NCBI RefSeq assembly: GCF_003258945.1
Contig: NZ_QLIX01000002.1
Coordinates: forward strand, 496,843-560,842
Direction: 5' to 3'
Origin: Roseicella frigidaeris
GTDB taxonomy: Bacteria; Pseudomonadota; Alphaproteobacteria; Acetobacterales; Acetobacteraceae
Length of the DNA stretch: 64,000 nucleotides
Shown here: positions 24,469 through 33,105 of the stretch, one piece after another
Position numbering within the stretch: position 1 is the first letter of the stretch
Layout: the number at the start of each line of letters is the position of its first letter
The notes under the pieces: model-generated
The model's database searches: none
What the model was told of the DNA's origin: nothing
Seen by the model: the letters and a program-made list of their open reading frames with translations, nothing else
Position numbers and translations under genes: made by a program

Positions 24469-25269
24469 ATGGCCGCCGCCCTCGGCCGCGGCCTCGTCTC
24501 GCGCCAGGCGCTGCTGGCCCTCGCCGCGCCGGTGCTCGGCCTGCTCGCCTGGCACCTGGCGACGACGGGCAGGGCCTACAGCCTGATCCCGCCGCCCTGG
24601 GACGTCGCGGTGCAATGGTGGGACCTCGCCTTCGGCGGGGTGTGGGACGACCTCTATTCGGCGACGCTGCTCGACCACGTGCTGGCCAGCCTCGGCCGGG
24701 TCTATGGCGGCTTCCTGCTCGCGGCGCTCGTCGCGGTGCCGCTCGGCCTGCTGATCGGCCGCGTCGCGGTGGTGCGCGACCTGCTCGACCCGAGCCTGCA
24801 GATCCTGCGGCCGATCCCGGTGACGGCCTGGCTGCCGCTCGCCATGATCGTCTTCGGCATCGGCCCGCGCAGCGCCTTCTTCCTGGTCTTCCTCGGCGCC
24901 TTCTACCCGATCCTGCTCAACACCATCTTCGGCGTCCGCAGCGTCGAGGCGCGGCTCTTCGAAGCGGCGGCGATGCTCGGCGTCTCGCGCCAGGCGACCT
25001 TCTGGAAGGTGGTGCTGCCGGCCAGCCTGCCCTCCATCTTCACCGGGCTGCGCCTCGGCCTCGGCTTCGCCTGGGTGGTGATCGTGGTCGGCGAGATGAC
25101 CGGCGTGCAGACCGGGCTCGGCGCCATCATCATGGAGGCGCGGCAGCTCTCCCGCACCGAGATCGTCATCAGCGGCATGATCACCATCGGCCTGCTCGGC
25201 TTCGTCTCCGACCGGCTGATCCAGGCCCTCGGCCGCCGCCTTCTGCGCTGGAGCCCGCAGCATGGATGA
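24469..25269 (+). CDS. ABC transporter permease (SsuC/TauC family)
   Basis: Inner-membrane subunit of 266 aa with about six transmembrane helices (for example LLALAAPVLGLLAWHLA and GGFLLAALVAVPLGLLIG). The cytoplasmic EAA loop is recognisable as EAAAMLGVSRQATFWKVVLP. It sits between its binding protein (3 bp upstream) and ATPase, whose start overlaps its end by 8 bases. Confidence 0.93.
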   Translation: MAAALGRGLVSRQALLALAAPVLGLLAWHLATTGRAYSLIPPPWDVAVQWWDLAFGGVWDDLYSATLLDHVLASLGRVYGGFLLAALVAVPLGLLIGRVAVVRDLLDPSLQILRPIPVTAWLPLAMIVFGIGPRSAFFLVFLGAFYPILLNTIFGVRSVEARLFEAAAMLGVSRQATFWKVVLPASLPSIFTGLRLGLGFAWVVIVVGEMTGVQTGLGAIIMEARQLSRTEIVISGMITIGLLGFVSDRLIQALGRRLLRWSPQHG

Positions 25270-26059
25270 CCTGGCCCCGCTGCCGGCCCTGGCAACCGGC
25301 ACGGCGGCGCCCGCGATCCTCGACATCCAGGGGGTCGGCAAGCGCTTCGCCTTCGGAACCGAGACGATCACCGCCCTCTCCGGGGCGACGCTGCGCATCC
25401 CGAAGGGCGAGTTCGTCTGCCTCATTGGTCCCTCGGGCTGCGGCAAGTCGACCTTGCTGCGCATGATCGCCGGCTTCGAGAGCGTCAGCGAGGGCACGCT
25501 GCTCATGGCCGGGCGGCACGTCGCCGGGCCGGGGCCGGATCGCGGCATGGTCTTCCAGGATTACGGTCTCTTTCCCTGGTTGACCGTGCGGCAGAATATC
25601 GGCTTCGGGCCGGCGGCGCGCGGCCGGCCCCGCGCCGAGGTGGCGGCGACGGCTGCGCGCTTCCTCGAGATGGTCGGCCTCGACCGCTTCGCCGAGGCCT
25701 ATCCGCACCAGCTCTCGGGCGGCATGAAGCAGCGCGTCGCGATCGCCCGGGTGCTGGCGAACCAGGCCGAGGTGGTGCTGATGGACGAGCCCTTCGGCGC
25801 GCTCGACGCCATGACGCGCGAGAACCTGCAACGGGAGTTGCTGCAGATCTGGGAAAGCACCCAGCTGACCGTCATCTTCGTCACCCATGCCATCGAGGAG
25901 GCGATCCTGCTGGCCGGCCGGGTGGTGGTGATGTCCCCCGGGCCGGGCCGGATCGTCGCCGATGAGCGGATCCCGCTGCCGCGGCCGCGCGACCCGACCG
26001 GGGTGGAGTTCAACGCGCTGCGCCGGCACCTCGCCGCGCTGCTCGGCAGCCGGCATTGA
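25262..26059 (+). CDS. ABC transporter ATP-binding protein (SsuB/TauB family)
   Basis: ATPase of 265 aa energising the importer. Walker A is LIGPSGCGKSTLL, the Q-loop FQDYGLFPWLTV, the signature QLSGGMKQRVAIARVLA, Walker B VVLMDEPFGALD, and the switch His is in IFVTHAIEEAI. It overlaps the permease gene by 8 bases and is followed 18 bp later by an alpha/beta hydrolase on the same strand, suggesting that import and first degradation steps are co-expressed. Confidence 0.95.
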   Translation: MDDLAPLPALATGTAAPAILDIQGVGKRFAFGTETITALSGATLRIPKGEFVCLIGPSGCGKSTLLRMIAGFESVSEGTLLMAGRHVAGPGPDRGMVFQDYGLFPWLTVRQNIGFGPAARGRPRAEVAATAARFLEMVGLDRFAEAYPHQLSGGMKQRVAIARVLANQAEVVLMDEPFGALDAMTRENLQRELLQIWESTQLTVIFVTHAIEEAILLAGRVVVMSPGPGRIVADERIPLPRPRDPTGVEFNALRRHLAALLGSRH

Positions 26060-26077
26060 GGAGGGAGGGGACGCGGC

Positions 26078-26908
26078 ATGACCGGATGGTGGGAGGCGTT
26101 GACCCAGGCGGAACGCGATGCCGCCTATGACAACACCGGCGCCGTCGCCGACAGCGCCGCGCTGATCGCCGCCCGGGTCGCGGCTTCGGCCGAGTTCCGG
26201 GCCAGCCATGGCGGGCCCCTCGACCTGCCCTATGCGCCGGCGGAGCGAACGCGCTGGGATCTCTTCCCTGCCGCCGAGGCGCGGGCGCCCTGCCTGGTCT
26301 TCATCCATGGCGGCTACTGGCAGCGCAACCGGCGCGAGGATTTCGCCGTGCTGGCCGAGGGCGCGCTGGCCCGCGGCTGGGCGGCCGCCCTGCCGGGCTA
26401 CACCCTGGCGCCGGAGGCCTCCCTCACCCGCATCGCCGGCGAGAGCCGCGCCGCGCTCGACTGGCTGCGCGCCGAAGGGCCGGCGCATGGCATCGCCGGC
26501 CCGATCCTGCTCGCCGGCTGGTCGGCGGGCGGGCATCTCGCCGCCGCCTGCCTCGACCATCCGGCCGTCGCCGCCGGCCTCGCCATCTCCGGCATCTTCG
26601 AGCTGGCGCCGATCCGCGACACGGTGCTGAACGAAAAGCTGCAACTGACCGCGGCGGAGATCGAGGCGCTCTCGCCGCTGCGCCAACCCATGGTGCCGAA
26701 GCCGCTCGGCATCGCCTATGGCACGGCCGAGCTGCCGGAGCTGCAGCGGCAGTCGCGCGACTTCCAGGCGGCGCGCGCCGCAGCGGGCTGCCCGGGCCCG
26801 CTGATCGCCGTGCCGGATGCCGACCATTTCCGCATCCTCGACGCGTTGCGCGCGCCGGACGGCCTGCTGCTGCGGGCCGCGGCCGAGCTGCTGCGGCGGG
26901 CCGCATGA
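26078..26908 (+). CDS. Alpha/beta hydrolase, arylformamidase (kynurenine formamidase)-like
   Basis: A 276-residue alpha/beta hydrolase with the HSL/BD-FAE layout: oxyanion HGGYW (77-81), nucleophile elbow GWSAGGH, and a C-terminal DADHFRILD carrying the catalytic His. The N-terminal LTQAERDAAYDNTGAVAD resembles bacterial arylformamidase-type proteins that open N-formyl or cyclic amide bonds. A GAGGGAGGGG run precedes it. It sits directly after the ABC ATPase, and its stop overlaps the start of the allophanate hydrolase by four bases. It is therefore probably an upstream hydrolytic step for the imported compound (inference). Confidence 0.82.
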   Translation: MTGWWEALTQAERDAAYDNTGAVADSAALIAARVAASAEFRASHGGPLDLPYAPAERTRWDLFPAAEARAPCLVFIHGGYWQRNRREDFAVLAEGALARGWAAALPGYTLAPEASLTRIAGESRAALDWLRAEGPAHGIAGPILLAGWSAGGHLAAACLDHPAVAAGLAISGIFELAPIRDTVLNEKLQLTAAEIEALSPLRQPMVPKPLGIAYGTAELPELQRQSRDFQAARAAAGCPGPLIAVPDADHFRILDALRAPDGLLLRAAAELLRRAA

Positions 26909-28695
26909 CCGCGCCGGAGGTCTTCACCCTGCCCGCCATCGCCGCCTTCCACGCCGCGGGCGGCAGCCCGGTCGCCGTGGCGGAGGCGGCGCTCGCCCGC
27001 ATCGAGGCCTGGGCCGACCCGGCCCTCTTCCTCGCCCGGGTGCCGCCCGAGGCGGTGCGGGCCCGGGCCGCGGCGCTTGCCGCCGAAGGGCCGCGCGGCC
27101 GCGCGCTCTATGGCGTGCCCTTCGTGGTGAAGGACAATATCGACGTCGCCGGCCTGCCGACCACCGCCGCCTGCCCGGCCTTCGCCTACAGCCCGGCCGA
27201 GGATGCGCCGGCCGTCGCCCGGCTGCTCGCCGCCGGCGCCGTGCTGCTCGGCAAGACCAATCTCGACCAGTTCGCCACCGGGCTGAACGGCACCCGCAGC
27301 CCGCATGGCACGCCGCGCAACCCGGTGGCGCCGGGCTGCATCCCGGGCGGCTCCTCCTCTGGCTCGGCGACCGCGGTCGCCGCCGGCATTGCCGGCTTCT
27401 CCCTCGGCACCGACACCGCCGGCTCGGGCCGGGTGCCGGCCATGGCGAACAACATCGTCGGGTTGAAGCCAAGCCTCGGCCTGGTGCCGACCCAAGGCGT
27501 GGTGCCGGCCTGCCGCTCGCTCGACTGCGTCTCGGTCTTCGCGCTGACCGTCGAGGATGCCGCGACGGTGCTCGGCGTGATCGCCGGCCCGTCGCCGGAG
27601 GATCGCTATGCCCGCCCGGCCCCGGCCGGCTGGCAGGCGCGGCCGGCGCCGCAGCCCGCCTGGCGCCTGGCGGCGTCGCTGCCGGAGCACCTCGTCTTCG
27701 ACAGCCCCGAGGATGCGGCGCTCTACGAGGCGGCGCTGGCGCGGGCGGCGCTGGGCGGAAGCGTCACGCGGGTCGATCTCGCGCCTTTCCTCGCCATCGC
27801 CCGGCGGCTCTATGACGGCGCCTGGGTCGCCGAGCGCACGGCGGCGCTGCGCGGCATGGTCGAGGACCGGCCGGAGGCGTTGCATCCGGTCACCCGGGGC
27901 ATCCTGGCGGCCGGGCTCGAGAAGCGGACGATCGAGGCCTGGGAGGATTTCCACGCCGCCGCCGAGGCGCGCCGGCTGGCGCGCGCGCTCTTCGCCGCCG
28001 CCGATATCCTGGTCCTGCCGACGGCGCCCGGCCTGCCGGACCTCGCGACGCTAACGGCCGAGCCGGTCGCGGCGAACAGCCGGCTCGGTACCTACACCAA
28101 TTTCGTCAATATCTGCGACCTCAGCGCCCTCGCGGTGCCGGCCGGCTTCCGGGCCAATGGCCGGCCGGCGGGCGTCACCCTGGTCGGTCCGGCCTTCGCC
28201 GAGGCGAGGCTCGCCGGGCTCGGCGCGATGCTGCATGCCGCGGCCGGCGTCGCGCTCGGCGCCAGCACGGCGCCGGTCCCGCCGCCGCCCGGCCCGCCGC
28301 CGCTGGCACCCGACGAGCTGCCGCTGCTGGCGATCGGCGCCCATATGGCCGGCCTGCCGCTCAATCTACAGCTCCGCGGGCATGGCGGCCGCTTCCTCCG
28401 CGCCGCCCGCACCGCGCCGCTCTACCGGCTGCACGATCTCGGCAATCGGCCCGGCCTGGTCCGGGTGGCGAGCGGCGGCGTGGCCGTGGCCGGCGAGCTC
28501 TGGGCGCTGCCGGCAGCGGGGATCGGGCCGTTCCTCGCCGAGATCCCGCCGCCGCTCGGCTTCGGCCGGGTGACGCTGGAGGATGGCTCGACACCCCTCG
28601 GCTTCCTCTGCGAGGCGGCGGGCGTCATCGATGCGCCGGACATCTCCGCCCTGGGCGGCTGGCGCGCCCATCTGCAATCCCGGAAGGAGGGGTGA
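26905..28695 (+). CDS. atzF: Allophanate hydrolase AtzF
   Basis: Amidase-signature enzyme that splits allophanate to ammonia and CO2, the last step of urea-amidolyase and s-triazine pathways. The 596 aa include the amidase domain (about 1-440) with catalytic Lys in [18 protein letters not shown] (about residue 76), the Ser cluster [15 protein letters not shown] (about 149-163), and cis-Ser in [12 protein letters not shown]. The C-terminal allophanate-hydrolase domain (about 450-596) has [22 protein letters not shown]-type sequence, here within 465-490. Full length matches AtzF. No urea carboxylase, AtzD or AtzE gene is in the window. Confidence 0.93.
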   Translation: MTAPEVFTLPAIAAFHAAGGSPVAVAEAALARIEAWADPALFLARVPPEAVRARAAALAAEGPRGRALYGVPFVVKDNIDVAGLPTTAACPAFAYSPAEDAPAVARLLAAGAVLLGKTNLDQFATGLNGTRSPHGTPRNPVAPGCIPGGSSSGSATAVAAGIAGFSLGTDTAGSGRVPAMANNIVGLKPSLGLVPTQGVVPACRSLDCVSVFALTVEDAATVLGVIAGPSPEDRYARPAPAGWQARPAPQPAWRLAASLPEHLVFDSPEDAALYEAALARAALGGSVTRVDLAPFLAIARRLYDGAWVAERTAALRGMVEDRPEALHPVTRGILAAGLEKRTIEAWEDFHAAAEARRLARALFAAADILVLPTAPGLPDLATLTAEPVAANSRLGTYTNFVNICDLSALAVPAGFRANGRPAGVTLVGPAFAEARLAGLGAMLHAAAGVALGASTAPVPPPPGPPPLAPDELPLLAIGAHMAGLPLNLQLRGHGGRFLRAARTAPLYRLHDLGNRPGLVRVASGGVAVAGELWALPAAGIGPFLAEIPPPLGFGRVTLEDGSTPLGFLCEAAGVIDAPDISALGGWRAHLQSRKEG

Positions 28696-29081
28696 TGGAG
28701 GTCGACATTCCGGAGGTGCTGGCCGAGGTGAGGGCCGCCTTCGCCGCTTACGAGAAGGCCCTGGTCGGCAATGATGTCGCGGTGCTGCAGGACCTCTTCC
28801 GCAAGGATGCCCGGACGCTCCGCTACGGGCCGAACGAGATCCTGCTGGGCTGGGAGCGGATCGCCGCCTTCCGCGCCGCCCGCTCGCCGATAGGGCTGGA
28901 GCGGGTGCTGGAGAATACGGTGATCACCACCTATGGCCGCGACTTCGCCACGGCCAATACCGAGTTCCTCCGCGGCGGCCGGCGCGGGCGGCAGAGCCAG
29001 AGCTGGGTCCGCTTCCCGGAAGGCTGGCGGATCGTCGCGGCGCATGTCTCGCTGATGCCGCCGCCCGGCGGAACGCCCTGA
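28695..29081 (+). CDS. atzH: AtzH-like protein (DUF3225, 1,3-dicarboxyurea processing)
   Basis: A 128-residue cystatin/SnoaL-like-fold protein of DUF3225. The pattern [56 protein letters not shown] and [20 protein letters not shown] matches AtzH proteins as I remember them. In Pseudomonas sp. ADP, AtzH converts 1,3-dicarboxyurea to allophanate, which AtzF then consumes. The ATG overlaps the AtzF stop (TGATG), with GGAGG upstream, so the two are coupled. The DUF3225 call is strong; AtzH activity is inferred from similarity and the AtzF pairing. Confidence 0.85.
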   Translation: MEVDIPEVLAEVRAAFAAYEKALVGNDVAVLQDLFRKDARTLRYGPNEILLGWERIAAFRAARSPIGLERVLENTVITTYGRDFATANTEFLRGGRRGRQSQSWVRFPEGWRIVAAHVSLMPPPGGTP

Positions 29082-29085
29082 GGCG

Positions 29086-29098
29086 CCCGTCGGGCGGC
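29086..29098. terminator. Short hairpin between convergent atzH and M20 gene
   Basis: CGCCC-GTC-GGGCG is a perfect 5-bp stem 5 bp after the atzH stop, between convergent genes. It is a weak terminator candidate. Confidence 0.35.
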
Positions 29099-29106
29099 GG
29101 CGCGGC

Positions 29107-30309
29107 TCAGCCGGCGAGGTAGCGGGCCGCACCCTCCCCGAGGATGCGCATGCAGAGGGCCAGGTCCTCCTCCTTCGTATCCTCGGCCCAGTGGTGACTG
29201 ATGCCGCCAATCGAGGGGGTGAAGAGCATGGCGACCGGCATGACGCGCGCGATGTACTGCGCATCATGCCCGGCGCCGCTCGGCATGCGCTGCCAGCCTC
29301 CGGGCGCGATCGCCTCGGCCGCGGCATCGAGGGCGGCCATCATCGCCGGGTCGCAGGGCGCCGGCAGGGATTTGCTGATGCTGACCAGCCGCGCCCGGCT
29401 GCGCTCGCGGCGGTTGCTCTCCTGCACGCAGGCGCGGAGGCAGCGCTCCATCCGCTCCAGCACCGCCAGGTCGATGTCGCGGAACTGGAAGAGGATGTCG
29501 GCCCCGCCGGGGATGATGGAGGGCGCGCCGGGGTCGAGGGCGATGCGCCCGGTGGTCCAGGTGCTGCGCTCGCCGCAGACCTTGGGGAATTCCTGATCGA
29601 TCATGGCGAGCAGCCGCACCGCGGCGAGGCCGGCATCGCGCCGTTCCGCCATGGTGGTGCCGCCGGCATGGTCCTGCATGCCCTCGATCAGGATACGCCA
29701 CTGCCAGATGGCGACGATGCCGGTGACGACGCCGGCTTGCAGCCCGGCGCTCTCGAGCTGCGTGCCCTGCTCGATATGCATCTCGAAGAAGCCCTTGTGC
29801 CGCCCCGGCTCGAGTTGCAGGCGCGGCTTGCCGGCGAGGCCGGCGGCGGCGAGCGCCTCGCGCAGGGGCGTGCCGTCGGTGCGGTTGCGGCTGCGGTCGA
29901 TCTCCTCCTCCGAGAGCAGGCCGATCAGGGATTTGCTGCCGAGGAAGCCGCCCTCGAAATGCCCCTCCTCGTCGGCGAAGGCTGCCACGTCGACCGGCAG
30001 GCCGGCGCGCGCGAGGGCGAGGCCGGCGACCACGCCGAGCGCGCCGTCGAGCCAGCCGGCCTGGTTCTGCGATTCGATATGGCTGCCGGCCAGCAGATGC
30101 GGCCCCCGGCCGCGATGCCGGCCATAGACATTGCCGATGCCGTCGATGCTCGGCTCGAGCCCGATCTCGGCCATGCGCTCCATCAGCCAGCGCCGGCTCT
30201 CCATGTCCTGCGGCGAGTAGGTCGGCCGGTGCACGCCGGTCTTGTAGGCGCCGATTTGTCGTAATTCCTGCAAATCGCGCAGGAAGCGGTCGGTATCGAT
30301 CTCCGGCAT
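29107..30309 (-). CDS. M20-family Zn-dependent amidohydrolase (N-carbamoyl-amino-acid / allantoate type)
   Basis: A 400-residue dinuclear metal hydrolase of the HyuC/AllC/beta-ureidopropionase group, which cleaves N-carbamoyl or ureido groups. Metal-ligand motifs are visible: GSHIESQNQAGWLDGALGV (first His and bridging Asp), FADEEGHFEGGFLGS (Glu), and FEMHIEQGTQLES (His). The C-terminal GAGHDAQYIA and SHHWAEDT match the family. The ATG at 30309 has a GGAG about 9 bases upstream. It is convergent with atzH and divergent from a MarR regulator. A ureido substrate would fit the AtzH/AtzF theme (inference). Confidence 0.9.
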   Translation of the reverse strand: MPEIDTDRFLRDLQELRQIGAYKTGVHRPTYSPQDMESRRWLMERMAEIGLEPSIDGIGNVYGRHRGRGPHLLAGSHIESQNQAGWLDGALGVVAGLALARAGLPVDVAAFADEEGHFEGGFLGSKSLIGLLSEEEIDRSRNRTDGTPLREALAAAGLAGKPRLQLEPGRHKGFFEMHIEQGTQLESAGLQAGVVTGIVAIWQWRILIEGMQDHAGGTTMAERRDAGLAAVRLLAMIDQEFPKVCGERSTWTTGRIALDPGAPSIIPGGADILFQFRDIDLAVLERMERCLRACVQESNRRERSRARLVSISKSLPAPCDPAMMAALDAAAEAIAPGGWQRMPSGAGHDAQYIARVMPVAMLFTPSIGGISHHWAEDTKEEDLALCMRILGEGAARYLAG

Positions 30310-30514
30310 GGCATCGGCTCCATAGGGTGCGCTGCGATAGGCTGCCGCCCGGTGGGGGCAGGCGCCAGGGCGAGAGGCAGGATGCGTGCCATGAGGCGCC
30401 GGGCAGGGCCTGTCCGCCCTGAATACCGGGCCCGGCGGTGGGAGGGCATTTTCTGTCTGCAAGCAACTCGTTTCGCTTTCCGAAAATCCTAATGCGATTA
30501 ATATTCTGAACGCC
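30310..30514. promoter_or_regulatory. Divergent promoter region of the M20 gene and marR
   Basis: This 205-bp divergent gap contains an AT-rich patch (about 30448-30512), striking in this GC-rich DNA. It includes an inverted repeat TTTCG-CTTTC-CGAAA at 30471-30485. Both features suit a shared promoter with a MarR-type operator. I cannot place the -35/-10 boxes confidently. Confidence 0.45.
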
Positions 30515-31033
30515 ATGCAACTTACACACGTCCCGGGCGCCGGACCGACAGCGCCGAGCCTCTCGATCCTGGCCCCCGACGACGTCCTGAGCGACGCATC
30601 GGCCGGCGAGGACCTGCCCCCTGCGCTGCTCGCCATGATGATGATGGCGAACCGCATCGTGGCCACCGAGGCGGTGCGCGTCATTCCCGACGGGAAGCTG
30701 ACGCCACCGCAATTCCGTATCCTGAACTACCTGCTGATCGCCCCCGGCGCCTCGCTCTCCGAGGTGGCGAACTATCTCGGCGTCCGCCTGCCGACCGCAT
30801 CGGTCATGCTCGTCAAGCTGGCGGCGGAGGGCTATGTGCTGCGCAGCCGGCACCCGATGTCGCGCCGGCGCATGCAGCTCGTCCTGACCGACCAGGGCCA
30901 GGCGGTGACGGATTCGGTCCGCACCGCCCTGTTCACCCGGCTGCATGCCGGACTCGGCCGGATGACCCCGGCGGATTGCACGCTGCTGCGTGATGCGATC
31001 CCGGTGCTGCGCCGCCTCTTCTCCGAGGTCTGA
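30515..31033 (+). CDS. MarR family transcriptional regulator
   Basis: A 172-residue MarR-type winged-helix regulator. The DNA-binding core is visible as LTPPQFRILNYLLIAPGASL, SEVANYLGVRLPTASVMLVK (recognition helix), GYVLRSRHPMSRRRMQLVLT (wing). It is preceded by a 40-residue N-terminal extension of low complexity (LLAMMMMANRI), so a later start is possible. It is divergent from the M20 hydrolase and probably controls it, possibly with the neighbouring cyclase operon (inference). The ligand is unknown. Confidence 0.88.
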   Translation: MQLTHVPGAGPTAPSLSILAPDDVLSDASAGEDLPPALLAMMMMANRIVATEAVRVIPDGKLTPPQFRILNYLLIAPGASLSEVANYLGVRLPTASVMLVKLAAEGYVLRSRHPMSRRRMQLVLTDQGQAVTDSVRTALFTRLHAGLGRMTPADCTLLRDAIPVLRRLFSEV

Positions 31034-31037
31034 CGCC

Positions 31038-31056
31038 GCGGCGCGCCCCGCGCCGC
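31038..31056. terminator. Hairpin between convergent marR and cyclase genes
   Basis: GCGGCGC (31038-31044) and GCGCCGC (31050-31056) form a perfect 7-bp stem with a 5-base loop, 5 bp after the marR stop. It is a candidate bidirectional terminator without a T-run. Confidence 0.5.
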
Positions 31057-31068
31057 CTCCAGGCGCCG

Positions 31069-31857
31069 TCAGTCCTCGATGATGGCGACGGCCCGCGTCC
31101 AGCCGGCCGAGCCGCGATGCACCTTCACCGGGAAGCAGATCACCTGGAAGCCGTCCGCAGGCAGCGCCTCGAGATTGTGCAGCTTCTCGAGATGCGAGTA
31201 ACCGATCTCCCGCCCGGCCCGGTGCCCTTCCCAGATCAGCCCGGCATCGCCCGTCTCCTGCACCCGGCGCCGCGTGTGGCTGAAAGGCGCGTCCCAGGAC
31301 CAGCCATCGGTGCCGACCAGCCGGATGCCGCGCTCCAGCAGCCAGAGCGTCGCCGCCTTGCCCATGCCGCAGCCGGAATCGATGTAGTCCTCCTCGCCGT
31401 AGCGCGACCCGGCGCGGGTGTTGACGACGACGATCTCGAGCGGCCGCAATTCGTGGCCGATGCGCGCCAGCTCCGCCTCGACATCGCCCGGCTGCACCAC
31501 GTAGCCATCCTCGAAATGCCGGAAATCGAGCTTCACGCCGGGATTGAAGCACCATTCGAGCGGCACCTCGTCGATCCGCCAGGAGGGCTCGCCGCCCGGC
31601 TTCAGCCGCTCGTTCATGCGCGAGAAGAAGTGGTAGGGCGCGTCGAGATGCGTGCCGTTGTGGGTGCTGATGTTCACCCGCTCGACCGCGGCGTATTCGC
31701 CCTCCGGCAGCGCCTCGACCGGCACGCCCATATAGGCGGCCATGCGCGGCGCCGACTGGTGGTGATCGACATACTCGATCTGCGGCAGCATCTCCGTCGG
31801 ATCGGACCGGATGCCGGCCTTCAGCGGCACGGAGATGTCGATGAAGCGGCGCGCCAT
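31069..31857 (-). CDS. Cyclase-family metal-dependent hydrolase (kynurenine formamidase/isatin hydrolase fold)
   Basis: A 262-residue protein of the bacterial 'cyclase' family, which includes Mn- or Zn-dependent isatin hydrolase and KynB formamidase. The hallmark HxGTHxDxPxH metal site is present as STHNGTHLDAPYHFF (about 65-79). A further catalytic-region segment is VVNTRAGSRYGEEDYID. A GGGAGGAACC site precedes the ATG, and the SDR gene on the same strand lies 37 bp upstream. Members open cyclic or formyl amides; together with the nearby formamidase-like hydrolase this suggests lactam or imide breakdown (inference). Confidence 0.88.
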   Translation of the reverse strand: MARRFIDISVPLKAGIRSDPTEMLPQIEYVDHHQSAPRMAAYMGVPVEALPEGEYAAVERVNISTHNGTHLDAPYHFFSRMNERLKPGGEPSWRIDEVPLEWCFNPGVKLDFRHFEDGYVVQPGDVEAELARIGHELRPLEIVVVNTRAGSRYGEEDYIDSGCGMGKAATLWLLERGIRLVGTDGWSWDAPFSHTRRRVQETGDAGLIWEGHRAGREIGYSHLEKLHNLEALPADGFQVICFPVKVHRGSAGWTRAVAIIED

Positions 31858-31894
31858 GGCGGTTCCTCCCTATTGTGCGGCGGCTGACCGGCGC

Positions 31895-32680
31895 TCAGTA
31901 CAGCGCGTAGCCGCCATCGATGACCAGCGTGTCCCCGGTGTGGAAGGCGGCGGCATCGCTCATCAGATAGACCGCGATGCCGCCGAAATCGGCGCCGGTG
32001 CCCCAGCGCCGCATCGGCACCCGCGGCAGGACGTTGCCGGCGAACTTGGCATCCGCCGTCGCCCGCGCCGTCATCTCCGTCTCGATCCAGCCGGGCAGGA
32101 TGGCATTGGCCCGCACGCCATAGCGGGCCAGCTCGACCGCGAGCGCCCGGATCATCGAGACCATGCCGCCCTTCGAGGCGCCGTAATGCTCGTTCCGCGC
32201 CGCCCCCTCGATGGCCGCGAGGGAGGCGGTGCCGGCCAGCAGCCCGCCCCGGTCCCCGGCCTCCGCCCGCGCCTTCATGTGCCGCGCCGCGGCGCGGAAG
32301 GTGAGGAAGGCGCCGCGCAGGTTGACCCCGAGCACCCGATCCCACTCCGCGACCGTGCGCTCGACGAAGGGCCCGCTGCGGCCGCCGGAGACGCCGGCAT
32401 TGGCGAAGCAGCCATCGACCCGGCCGAGCACCTGCAGCGTCTCGGCGAAGGCGGCCTCCACCTCGGCCTCCTCGGCGACGTTGCAGCACAGCGCCAGCAC
32501 CCGCCGCCCGGTGGCTTCGAGTTGCGCCCGCGCCGCCGCGTTCTTCGCCTCGCTGGTGCCCCAGATGGCGATGTCGGCGCCGGCTTCCGCCAGCGCCTGG
32601 GCCATGCCGAGGCCGATCCCGCCATTGCCGCCGGTGACCAGCGCCACCTTGCCCGTGAGATCGAAAGCCGCATAGGCCAT
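31895..32680 (-). CDS. SDR-family oxidoreductase
   Basis: Classical short-chain dehydrogenase of 261 aa. Rossmann motif TGGNGGIGLGMA (about 16-27), FANAGVS for the NAG motif, catalytic YGASKGGMVSM, and PGWIETEMT, ending in GDTLVIDGGYAL. It is first of a two-gene transcription unit with the cyclase-family hydrolase on the same strand. It is divergent from a ferredoxin gene. Substrate unknown. Confidence 0.92.
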   Translation of the reverse strand: MAYAAFDLTGKVALVTGGNGGIGLGMAQALAEAGADIAIWGTSEAKNAAARAQLEATGRRVLALCCNVAEEAEVEAAFAETLQVLGRVDGCFANAGVSGGRSGPFVERTVAEWDRVLGVNLRGAFLTFRAAARHMKARAEAGDRGGLLAGTASLAAIEGAARNEHYGASKGGMVSMIRALAVELARYGVRANAILPGWIETEMTARATADAKFAGNVLPRVPMRRWGTGADFGGIAVYLMSDAAAFHTGDTLVIDGGYALY

Positions 32681-32781
32681 GCCCGTCCCCTCCCCGCTGC
32701 GTTCGGCCCAGCCTGCACCGCCCCGGCTTGCGCCGGAAGCCTGGCCGCGCGACAGGGGGCGCGGCAGCGGGGAGCAGCGGC

Positions 32782-33105
32782 ATGGCCCGGATCACCTTCG
32801 TCCAGCCCGATGGCAACCGGCAGGTCTTCGACTCCGGCGAGGACGAGACCGTGATGCTGGTCGGCGTCCGGCACAACGTGGCGCATCTGCCGGCGGATTG
32901 CGGCGGCCAGCTCGCCTGCGCGAGCTGCATGGTGGATGTGCCCGAGGCCTGGCGCGACCGCGTCGGCCCGCCGGGACTCGACGAGGGCGACATGATCGAG
33001 GACGCGCTCGGCTCGCGGCCCCCGGGGCGCCGCCTGTCCTGCCAGATCGCCGTCTCCGAGGCGCTGGACGGGCTGGAGGTGCTGTTGCCGGAGCGGCAGG
33101 GATGA
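32782..33105 (+). CDS. [2Fe-2S] ferredoxin
   Basis: A 107-residue plant/vertebrate-type [2Fe-2S] ferredoxin. The cluster ligands are Cys40, Cys46, Cys49 (CGGQLACASC, C-x5-C-x2-C) and Cys87 in RRLSCQIAV. This spacing is that of adrenodoxin/putidaredoxin-like electron carriers. GGGGAGC precedes ATG 32782. Its last four bases overlap the start of a flavin amine-oxidase-like gene, suggesting that the two are made together, although exported flavoprotein and cytoplasmic ferredoxin need not interact. Confidence 0.92.
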   Translation: MARITFVQPDGNRQVFDSGEDETVMLVGVRHNVAHLPADCGGQLACASCMVDVPEAWRDRVGPPGLDEGDMIEDALGSRPPGRRLSCQIAVSEALDGLEVLLPERQG

